This document shows positions 35,526 to 46,700 of a DNA stretch of 64,000 nucleotides, piece after piece. Position 1 is the stretch's first letter. Every line of letters begins with the position of its first letter. Below the pieces are notes generated by a model. That model had not been told where the DNA came from, ran no database searches, and saw only the letters and a program-made list of their open reading frames with translations. The stretch comes from Posidonia oceanica (lineage: Eukaryota; Streptophyta; Magnoliopsida; Alismatales; Posidoniaceae): contig JAZBRS010000026.1 of the NCBI GenBank assembly GCA_037176725.1, positions 102,345,501 to 102,409,500 on the forward strand, read 5' to 3'. The position numbers and the translations under genes were made by a program.

Positions 35526-36992
35526 TTAGATCTGCTTCCAATGGTCATTTCTTGGTGGTAAGCTTGGTGGATTCCCGTCTCTGGCTTTGCTTGCGAGAAG
35601 GTTTGTGTAGCTCAGAGGGGAAAGTAATGGAGGTGGAGAATTTTTTGATTTAGATTTCGAAGTAATGTTGTGTTTGTGAGATCCCTTGCTCATAGAAAAT
35701 TGTGCTTTAGTCACCACTTTCGAGTCTTCAGAGATAATGCATAATATGGGGGATGGCATGTAACGTTTTTAGGAAACGACTACTTTCGACGTAGACAGCT
35801 TAGTGCTATTAATAGTTGGCCTGTAGCTCAGAGAACTCAAGACTCCTTCCCCTTGTGTTAGATGTGAAGGAGGAGTCTTATCATCCAGTGGTCGCGGGCT
35901 ATTCCTCTCTTCAACCATGACCTTAACCATGTTAGGGTCTTGCCCGCAACTATCCGATGGCTTCACAGTCTCTGTATTCTTCTTCTCAGCATTGACTTGA
36001 TCTACAACTGGTTTTAGGTCTGGTTCGATGTGATTTTGAGTACTATTGCCAGTCGAGAAATTTTCATCTAGTACGATAGACCCGTTACTCCCACTTGGCA
36101 ATAGTTTCCTGCTGTGGAAAGGATCCATGGCCAGATTGGGTTTGGCAGCTTTGTTCTTTTGAGCTTCGGCAATCGTTGTCGACTTGATTGGAAATTCCGG
36201 TGGAGTTTTTCGACCTCCAAGAGGAGTGGGGGCTTTTGCTTTGAGATTGCTTGGGAGCATGGGATCTTGAAGATGTTGGTGGCTTGAACACAGTTCCTCT
36301 GAGGATAGAGCCTCTAAGTTGTCTTATATTTCTTTCCTTCTCATGACCAATTCTTCCATAGAAAATGCAATTTCTCTGAATTCTTTCGTATTTCGGCTCG
36401 ATCCTTTTTTCCACCGAGTCCACCGTAAAGAACATGAGATCTTTCTTTAGAGGTATGCTAATGTCAAATTCAATCTTAACTCGGATGAATTTTGTTGGTT
36501 TCTTTGGATCATAGCTGATTGTTTCAATATCAACAAGTTTCTCAAGTAAGCTAGTTATTCTCTTACCCACCTAATAAGAGATATAGCCTGAGGGGATTCT
36601 ATGGAGCTGAATTCAAAACTGGCAGGTAGTGAACTTGTAGTCTTCCGGAAGACGACCAGGGATAGCACGTTCCACCTGAATGATGTCTTTTATAAAAGAC
36701 CATGGACCTTTGAGGAGGACTCTATCAAGGTCACCAATACTATCAAAGATGGCCAGACCAATCTGATTTGCTGCTTCTGATATGTGCACCTCAACATCAA
36801 TTTGCCATGACTTGATGATATTGTTGTTCCGGATTTCAATGATTTGATATGGCTTATCAGTCAAGACCCTGAAAAGCACAGATTTCTTCCATAGAGGGTC
36901 ATCTGCAAGGTCTGTTTCCACCGCCAAAGCACCCCTATCATCTAGGTGTCTAGTGGTTAAACTTTTAAGTTAAGAGAGAACTTCCTCATCCA
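35526..36992 (-). pseudogene. LINE D ORF1 remnant (DUF4283-like, zinc-knuckle)
   Basis: The start at 36992 reads MDEEVLS followed by a stop. In the next frame segment come LAVETDLADDPLWKK, VEVHISEAANQIGLAIFDS and GDLDRVLLKGPWSFI, the DUF4283-type region of plant LINE ORF1 proteins. At 36570-36085 comes IGKRITSLLEKLVDIE-like sequence and a degenerate zinc knuckle NCIFYGRIGHEKERN lacking two ligands. The tail is Ser/Pro/Lys-rich. Family knowledge: ORF1 binds the LINE RNA. Confidence 0.7.
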
Positions 36993-37223
36993 TAAGGTTA
37001 AAAACAAAGAAGAAGGGAAACCATAAGGAGGAAGGGACAAGAAATACAATGGAAGGAGAATTAACATTGAAAAAGAATACCAATGAAAGGAGAGAAGTTC
37101 TCTTGTCCGACAAAAGAGAAGGAAGGAAGAAGATAAGAGAGGGAAAGTTAGCCAAAGTGGACTCTAATATTAAGGAATTCACAACCTTTTATGGTCGTAG
37201 TTGAAAGAACAAGTTAGATATAC

Positions 37224-37286
37224 CTTCTCAGGTTTGTTGAAAGTTGCATCGTAAACTATTTGTCCACATGCGTTGTACTTCTTCAA
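37224..37286 (-). other. Exon-like segment with splice-like borders, unassigned
   Basis: The minus strand reads ACGTTTTAG then a 21-codon open segment (KKYNACGQIVYDATFNKPEK) then GTATATC, so it has a fair acceptor and donor. I do not recognise the family. It abuts the 5' end of LINE D and overlaps its possible target duplication. It may be an exon remnant or chance. Confidence 0.2.
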
Positions 37287-37746
37287 CTAAAACGTACGTA
37301 TATATATATTGGTTAAAATATAGCTAATCACTATAATACTACATCATGCAAATTGGTTCCTCTACCCGTCATAAACATATAATTAGCATCAAGTAGGTAA
37401 CGTCTTCAGTGGCAAATTATTCAGATTTTACATGATGTATCAAACCAAATTAAGCAAGAGTCATTGCATTCTTCAACTAGGATGTGATCACAAAAATAAA
37501 AACAAATAACAAACAATAACAATGAAGGTGAGGATGTCCTCAAATACAGATAATAACGAGGGCGCCATCTGCAAAAAGCCCGTCTCCCACTCACCATTGT
37601 TTGTGATTTTCCTCCTCGTTCTTCCCGTGCCTGCTTGGGAAGAAGAGGAGGGGAGGTCAAGGAGAAGAAGCTCAGATCTGCATTTCTTCTTCTTTTCCTC
37701 TACTTCTACTCGTTCTTCTTCTTCTTCTTCTTCGTATCTGCTGCTC

Positions 37747-40700
37747 ATGGAGATCCGGCGGTCACTCGGAGCCGCCATCCTGTGGACCACTTACGTCCTC
37801 TTCGCCGTCCACGCCCACTGCTTCTACCTCCCCGGGGTCGCCCCCTCCGATTTCCAGAAGGTGAGGGCTTCTTCATTTTGTCCCCCTACTTTCCTGATAT
37901 GGTTAAAAATGAGGTCTTGCTGTTGTTGACTGGAACATGAGTAAAGTTTGGTGCTTGTTAGTTATGTCTGGGTTATGAGATGTGGGGTATGGAAGTTGGT
38001 TCCTTTTGGTTTCAAAGTTGTGATTTTTTTTTTGTTTGAGTTATGAGTTGACGATTTCAGCTTGTAGGTTTTATGTGTACTGAGTGATTGCTGAGTGTAT
38101 GTACTTGTAGATTGATGATGATGGGTTGGACAAGTTCCAGCTCGACCACTGCAATTTTAGTCAGCATTTCCTGTTTTCTTTTTTGTGCATGATGTTCTGC
38201 CTAATGTTTGTTCGGTAACAATAGATTTTTAGGTAATGGATGGGATGACCAAGACATTCACATAAAATGCTGAAATTTCAGTTGATGATGTTAGGATTTG
38301 ATTGCTTCACTAGAAGGGAGTGAATAGTAATTTCAGTATAAGATATAGAATTTTAGTTCACTTTAACAATCATAAGTAATTTAGCAAGTAAATGAAATAT
38401 AGAGCTAGATTTGGATATTAAACTAATAATATATAAAGAAGAGGATGGGAGAAAATGAATTTACTTAAAAGATTTATAGTGGTTCAGTCTCCTTGGTTTA
38501 GTCTACTTTTCGAGAAAACTCTTCGAGAGTTACCTTAATTCTAATATTGTTACGGGTCAAGATCTTGCCGTACACTATTGACGAATCCTCGTCAAGTTTC
38601 GCAAAAACCGCGGTTTCTCTTCTCACACTCGGAGAACTCACTCAAGAAAGCAAAGATTACAACTCTTTCAATTCTTTTCTATATCTTCCAAATCACATTA
38701 GTTAGGTGGAAATGAAGTTCTTTAGCTTGAGAAATATCTCTAAAATGATATGAGTGGAATGATCAAAGGAAATGATGGGAATGGAGCTCAACTAAGTGTA
38801 TATGATGTGCAATATATTTATTTTATCTCTCTTTTTAGATATGAGTATGGTAGTTTCCTATATATAGGTATGGGTTAATTTAGACATGTGTAAAATGAGC
38901 TTATAATTCTTTCAAACGTTCACAAACAGCTACTGGTTCGGTATGCCGAAATTAATCGGTCGACTGAAAATCACAACGGTCGGATACTTCGGTATACCGA
39001 AATGTTTCAGTGTGCCGATCGTATTCTCGGTTGCGAACAGATAGCCTAAATTTCGGTATATCGAAGCTTTTCGGTATGTCGATTCAGTTCATTGCTGTGA
39101 ACACTTATTTTCCTGATTCGGTATACCGAAAATATTTGGTATGCCGAACTGTCGTGTTTTAGCCCTATAATGAATGTACTCAATGAATTGGTTTGTTTTG
39201 GGCTATGACTATTTTCCTAAAGTACTATGGAGGTGTTTGAGAGATTATTACAAGTTCCTAGAATACAACATGACTCTTTTAATTACATATAAACTTGATC
39301 TTCAATTGAATTGCCTTGATCTTCTATATTGATTTCTTCTTTGCCAATATCACCTTCTTGTTCTTCCAAAGTCCATGAAAACTTCTTTCTTAACATATCA
39401 AGAAGGTCAGCTCACAAATATGTTTTGTTATCATCAAAACCGAGATGAGACAATTTTGCCAACAATCTCATTTTTTTGATGATGACAAAAATCATAATAA
39501 TATCAAAACTATAGAAATGACTCCCCATTGTAATATGAATAAAAGATATGTCAATAATACCACAATGTTCCCCCTAACTATCGGAGTTCAATATAAATCT
39601 AAGTTTACTTCTCCCCTTTTATCTTATATTAACATGATAAGTTCAAAACATAACTTTAGAAAAACCTATCATTATTCTTAAACTTCTCCCTTTTTTTGTC
39701 ATAAGCAAAAAATAATAGAAGGCATAAATTTAAAGAAATATAAGCAAGAACATTATCAAAATAATCAATAGAAAGTTTCTCCCATTTGTTATCAATATAA
39801 GGATATTCAATAAGAATCATCAATCTTCATACGGATATTCAGTGAAGTATCAAAACCAATGTTATAAGATACCAACTGTTAAAAAGAATTTACTTTTATA
39901 AGATTTTCAATAAGAAATCATTAAAATCATTTTCAAAGGTAACTGATAAGCAATAAGCATCCAAATCAACTTTTATCCAATAATAATCAATAAAATAAAA
40001 AACATTTTTATTTAATTAACAATATGATGAGTAAATAATATTTAATCAATTTCAACTTCATATGGTAAATGATATGTATGAATTTCAATTTCAGATGGTA
40101 AAATCAATTGATACCAAATGTTAGATCTATACCAATATGTTAGATCAATAGACATCAAGATCAAAAGATATTCAATTATAAATATTATGATGAGTAAATA
40201 ATATTCAATAAGCATCAAAATAAGATAGTCAATCATGGTAAGCTTCCCCTCACACCAATCATGGGTAAAAATAATTTTTAGATATTCAATATGTAATAAA
40301 ATTATTTTTGAGAAATTCTAAATTATTGAAAGATATTCAATATTGATACTATTTGTTGGAAGATATTCAATGTTGATACAACAATTTGAGATATTTAATA
40401 TATTCAATGTGCTCCCTCTATCAATGAGCATGGATAAATAAAATTTATTCCAAAATAGATAATAATCTAAGCAAGTGTATTGTAAAGATCAATAAAGATT
40501 GATTTCAAAGAATTATTCATAAAAGCTTCTTTTTTATCAAGTATGTATAAAAAGAATTAATTCAATGAGAATCCATATTATAGTAAAAGACTTATAAAGA
40601 TTCAAGAGTAAGAAACCAAATAATCAGTATGATCACAAGTCATAATTAACAAAAATTTAATCAAGAAATCAATAATCTGTTTATAGTCAAACTGCCAGTT

Positions 40701-43700
40701 AATTCGGCAGACCGAATAAAAACGGTAGACCGTCTCAGAATATAATTTAAAATTGAGATAAAATTTGAAGGAATAATACCAATTGCTGGTAATATAAACG
40801 CATGATAAATGAATTAAGTGAAATTCCATACAAATAATTTCATTAATCAATAAATTTAAAACAATTAAAAACATCATTTCTAATGAGATTTCCAATATTT
40901 GTCAATGATTAACATTCCGTTCCTACTCCTTATTAGAGAAATCAAGTACTTTGAACAAGTAAAAATTTTGGTACCTACTTAATTTTGGGTTTAAATGGGT
41001 TAATCTTATTATTTCTCATTCCAGGGATCCATTTATCTCTTTCTTCCTTCTTAATGACAAATTCATAAATTTCGTTATTTTTCGGTCTAATAAAACCATT
41101 TTCATATGGAATAGCATTATTATGTACACTTTTACTTCTATGTTTCCTGACATCAAGAGTTTTCTTTCTAATATCATTTAGTAAATTTTCACTTTTGTTT
41201 TTCAAAGATGCAATGTCACTTTTCAAAATATCAATTCTACCTTTCATGATTTTCAATTCATTTTTCAAGTTATCATTTTCTATTTCAAATGCTTTATTTT
41301 TATTTCTTAACTCATCATTTTAATTTGAAATCATTTCTTTTTCATGAGATACATCAACAAAGTTTTTGTTTATATTTTTGTATTTAACATTCAAATATTT
41401 ATACTTCAAGTAAAGATCATTGAAAACATCAAGTAATTCGTCCATAAAAAAATCAACAATATCTAAAGATGATACATCACTTGTATTTGCCATAAAACAC
41501 GAGTGAGCCACTTCACCATCGGAAGATGAATCGCTATCGTCCCATGTAGCTTGAAGAGTCTTCTTCTTCTTGGTTTTTTTGAATTCTTTCTTTCTTTGAG
41601 AACGACTTGAACTTGTGAGTAATAAAAGTAAAATCTTCTTCACTTGAATTATCCGACTCGATCAAGGCATTAAGTGCAATACTCTTCTTTTCTGGAACTT
41701 TTTCTATTTCCTTTTCAATCATTTGTATTTCATAGGAAGTAAGATTTCCTATGAGATCTTCAAGGGAATATTTTGATAGATCTTTTGCTTCTTTAATAGC
41801 GGTGACCTTCTTCTCCCAATCCGGAGTAAGTGATCTAAGTACTTTTCTAACTAAATTACTTGAAGAATAATTTTTTTCAAGAGATTGTAAATTATTAGTA
41901 ATCTCAGAAAATCTAGTAAACATGTTTCCAATGGATTCATGGGACTGTATTTTAAACAATTTATACTTATGAATAAGTATATTGATTTTTGTTCTTTTTA
42001 CTTGGTTTGTTCCCTCATGGGTAACTTCTAAAATATGCCATGTATCATGAGAAGTACTACAATTAGAAATTTGATTAAATTTATCTTGACTAATAGCACA
42101 AAATAATGTATTCAATCCCTTAGCATCCAATGTAGCTAAATTTATTTCATTTTTATTCCATTCTTTATAATTTTTCTTATTAAGGGTATATTCATTAACA
42201 ACAATATTCCATAAATCAAGATTAATGGATTTTAGATATATTTGCATTCTATATTTCCAATAATTGTAATTTATGCCATCAAAAAATGATGGTCTATAAA
42301 TACTTTAACCCTTTACAAAGCTAGTGTTAAACGAACAAGAAACCATATCTAGAAAATGGTTAAATCTTATAACTAGATGAACCTTATTCTGATACCAATT
42401 ATTAGGATTTTAGGATTTCACTAGAACAGGATGAATAGTGATTTCAGCAAAAGGTGCGGAATTTTAGTTCACTTTAACGATATTAAGTAATTTAGCAAGT
42501 AATGAAATGTAGAGCTAGATTTGGATATTAAACTAATAACATACAAAGAAGGGGATAAGAGAAAATAAATTTACTCGGAGGATTTATAGTGGTTCAGCTT
42601 CCCTAACTTAGTCTACTCCTCGAAAAAACCCTTCGAGAGTTACCTTAATCCTGATCTTGATTTTATTATAGGCCAAGATCTTGTCGTACATTCTTGACGA
42701 ATCCTTGCCAAGTCCCGTAAAAATCGCGATTCCTCTTCTCACTCTCGGAGAAGAACTCACTCAAGAAAGCAAATATTACAATTTTTTTCTATATCTCCCA
42801 AATCACTTTAACTAGGTGGAAATGAAGTTCTTTAGCTTGGGAAATATCTCTAAAATAATGTGAGTTGAATGTTTAAAGGAAATGATAGGAATGGAGTTCA
42901 ACTAAGTGTATATGATGTGCAATATACTTCTCTTATCTCTCTTTTTAGATATGAGTATAGTAGTGTTTTATATATAGACATGGGTTAATTTAGACATGTG
43001 TAAAATGAACTCACAATTCTCTCAAACGTTCACAAACAGCTACTGATTCGGTATGTTAAAATTAATCGTCGATCGAAAATCATAATGTTCAGATACTTCG
43101 ATATACCGAAATATTTTGGTGTGCCGAATGTATTCTCGGTTGTGAACAGATAGCTCAAATTTCGGTATACCGAAGTTTTTCGGTATGTCAATTCAGTTCA
43201 TTGCTGTGAATAATTATTTTTCTGATTCGATATTTTGAAAATATTTGGTATGTCGAACTGTCCTGTTTTAGCCTTACAATGAAAGTACTTAATGAATTAG
43301 TTTATTTTGGGTTATGCCTATTTTTCTAAGGTACTATGAGGGTGTTTGGGAGATTATTACAAGTTTCTAAAATACAATATGACTCTTTTAATTACATATA
43401 AACTTGGTCTTTAAACTTCTTACTTTGACTTGATCTTTAATTGAATTGCTTTGATGTTCTATATTGATTTCTTCTTTGCTAATATTGTCTTCTTTTTTTT
43501 CCAAAGTCCATGAGAACTTCTTTCTTGACCAAGTTAGCTCACAAATATGTTTTGTTATCATCAAAATCGAGATGATGCAATTTTACCAACAGATAACACG
43601 TCTGTTGGCTTTTTGGATGATTTGATCTTCCGAACTAATTTAAAGGCAGTACTTGTTAGTCCTCTTAAGTCGTAAGTCTGCTACTTATGTTTATATGGAC

Positions 43701-46700
43701 ACAGAAGTAGCCTTCAGCTTCTAGAACTTAGAATGTATAACTTGGTTGCTAACTGTAGACATTCCATTTTGACCCCTGTACTAATGGCTCTTCTCTGGTA
43801 GACTTAAACCTAGACAATTAAAATTCTAAACCAAAACCCTAAATCCTAAATCCTTTCTTCCCCTTTCTATCAAATCACAATCAAAACCCTAGAAAACCTA
43901 GGTTCCTACACAACGAAATCCTAAAAATCCTAGAAATCCTATCCTAAAAATCCCAACCTAGAAACCCTAGGCCAAACCCACAACCAAACCCTAGAAGCCC
44001 TCACACCAAGCTCAAAGCCCATTCTCTTTTTCTTTTTCTTCATTTTCTTCATTTTCTTTTTTCTCCTTTTTTTTCTTCCTTTTCTTCATTTTCTTTTTTC
44101 TCCTTTTTTTCTTCCTTTTCTTCCATTCCTCTTCTTCCTTCTTTTCTTCTTTTTCTTTTTTTCTTTCTTTTCTTCTTTCTCCACACCAGCTCACCAGTCC
44201 ATTTCCTCTTTTCCTTTTTTCTTTCTTACATTTTCTCCTCCCCTCATCTTCTTTTTTTTTTCTCTTTCTTTTCTTTTTCTTTTCTCGGCCCGGCCCATCT
44301 CCCTCATTTCTCTTCTTTTTCTTCTCTTCCTCTCCACTGCCACGACCTGCTGCCTTCCCTCTCTTTTTTCTTCTCTACAAAACACCACGACCTGCAACCT
44401 CCCATTCTTCCTTTCCCTTCAAAAAAACCAACCCCACGACCACCACTGAACCGTCGCCTCAACACCCATTATCCCACGACCACCATGACCTCCTGTGGCA
44501 AGGAAAAACCAACCCAAAAACACAGACAGTGGGACAGAGCTCAGAATTTACACACACAGCACAATCTGAGACTCACAACTTCACAAACCTCACACCACAC
44601 AACCCAGAGCAATCCGAGATACTCCCCAGAACCCACATTTTCACTGGAACATTGGAACCACAGCGGACAGCAACCCATTCATCCTACGCACACAGACCTC
44701 TGCAAAATCCTCTCACACAGCAACATGCCACCAAAGCACCGCCTCTCCACCTCCTTCAAACCTTCACCAGTCCACCGGAAGAGTCAACGTCCAGAGACAG
44801 CCACAGAGAGGAAAAAAGAACCCAAAAATCCGCAGAGACCTATTTACACCAAAATTGGGAATTGAGAGTTGGAGGAGCAACCTGACGCCCCCTGAGCTCC
44901 GGACGACGTCCAGCACCACGCTCCGGTCGCCCCTCCGCCTCAACACTGTCTCTAGAGCCCCCTCCGCCTGTAACGTCGCTGACAGAAGTCTCTCGAGGTT
45001 GGCAGCACAGCCTGCGTGCTCCCCAAGGTAACGAATCACACCCTGAGCTCCGTCGTCACCTCCTCTTGCTTCCCAGCCTTTTCCCATCGTGTTTCGTGCC
45101 CTGTGGCACGATTTCGACCTCGCCGGACTTCTCTTCTTTCCTGGCACCGGCCGCCGCCCGTGCGAGAGCTCCGCCGCACCAGCCGGTCCCCTCGCCTCCA
45201 GAGCGCCTCGTCGGACCTCTCGCAGCTCCGTCGCCCGCGCTCCGTCGCAGCCTGCAGAGCCTCCCCAAGCCGCTGCATCGCCCCAGGATCGCCGGAACCT
45301 CGTGATCAACGGTAGCACTGTAGCACATTACTGTTTTTTAATTTTTATTTTCGTTTGCATTGAAATAAAGTCCTTCAAGTTCTTTTCTTTTCATTTCAAT
45401 CCAGGTTTTGGTTGAAAATCATTTAATTTTGTTTTAAAACTTTACTGCATTGCAAATAAGTCCAGAATTTATGTTTTATTGCATTTCAGTCATTCATGCA
45501 TTCATTTAAATCATTTAATTTCTTTTTAAATCATACTGCATTGCATTTTAGTCCTGTGATTTACTTTATTTGCATTTAAGTCCAATTTACAATCATTCAT
45601 TCATTTAATTTTTATTTAAAACCATATTGTATTACAGAAAAGCCCAGAAACTTTTTAATTGCATTTCAGTCCTGTTTGCTTTAAATCATTCATTTAAATC
45701 ACATTTTTTATCTTATTGCATTACATTTTAATCCAGTAATTTGTTTTAACTGCATTTTAGTCCAGTTTACATCCATCAGTCATTTAAAGTATGTTTTTAA
45801 ACTATATTACATTATTGAAAAGTCCTGTAATCTAGTTTATTTGTACTTTGGTCCAATTTACATTCATTTATCATTTAAATTACTTTTTTCAACTATATTA
45901 CATTGCAATAAATCCCAGAGGTTTATTTTATTTGCATTTAAGTCCATAATGCATTTAAATATCTTTTAAGTTGCATTTTTAACCATATTGTATTGTTTAA
46001 ATGTCTAACAGTTTTCAAAATTGCGTATCAGTCTACATATTAAACTGTTGTTTGTTTGCATGTCTGTTTAGCTTTCCATTTTAAATCCTACATGTTTTCA
46101 AAATTGCATATAGGTCTAGATGCTTAATTTTTGCATGCTTTCACATCCTGCTTTGTTTTGCAATAAAATCCAACAGTTAGGTCTAATTGCATGTTAGTCT
46201 TAAAATTCCAACTGTTGCATGTTTGCATGATTTCTCTGTATTGCACTTAAGTCCCATATGTTTTTAAAATTGCATGTAGGTCATTTTCTTGCTCTGTTGT
46301 ATGCATGTCTTTTAATTAATGTTGTATTTAGCCCCTGTTGGTCTTATACATTGCTGCATTAACCTTTTTAGCACGTATTTACCTTGTTGCATTGTATTTT
46401 GCCGTTACATTGCATTTAGGTCTCTGTAGTTATTTTAATTGCACTTAGGTCCCTACATTTGTATTTTTGCATCCTTAAGTCATTACATATATAGCACCTT
46501 CGCATCTTTTTGAACACTATTAGCCTCATTGCATGTAGGACATCCTGTATTGCACACACATAGGGGCATTTTGCATTTAGACTCCCATTTAGACCACTTT
46601 TGCATCAATATAGCTTGCATCTGGCCCTTGAGCCATCTGACTTGATTCCTGAATAACTTTTGATCGGACCGTTGGATCTTTACGATCCAACCATCCAGGT

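Larger units (their letters stand above)
31324..37222 (-). mobile_element. LINE (L1-like) element D, near full length, degenerate
   Basis: The plus-strand T-run at 31324-31335 marks the poly-A tail. Going up, the minus strand shows RNase H, zf-RVT, RT, endonuclease and an ORF1 nucleic-acid-binding protein: the complete plant L1 order over about 5.9 kb. Similar 15-mers, cttttcaggttagtt at 31295-31309 and cttctcaggtttgtt at 37224-37238, agree at 13 of 15 positions and may be the target duplication; the exact ends are uncertain. Many stops and frameshifts. The 5' end lies about 0.5 kb upstream of the TM9SF start codon. Confidence 0.85.
38289..43591 (-). mobile_element. Gag-only, non-autonomous copia-like LTR retrotransposon in TM9SF intron 1
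   Basis: LTRs at 38289-39464 and 42400-43591 flank an internal part. On the minus strand the sequence just after the 5' LTR reads ATTGGTATCAGA (42388-42399), a clear initiator-Met tRNA primer site. Flanking 5-mers gatga (38284-38288) and gataa (43592-43596) differ by one base and fit a decayed target duplication. The internal 2.9 kb codes for gag and a coiled-coil-like tail but has no protease, integrase or RT, so movement would need enzymes from another element. Confidence 0.85.

Noticed and set aside
43990..44330. Lys/Glu-rich minus-strand frames
   Set aside because: They derive from a polypyrimidine tract inside the solo LTR and have no sequence complexity.
44880..45415. GC-rich overlapping open frames on both strands, possibly a gene
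   Set aside because: They lie within the delimited solo LTR, show no family resemblance, and long frames on several strands at once are expected from GC-rich sequence.
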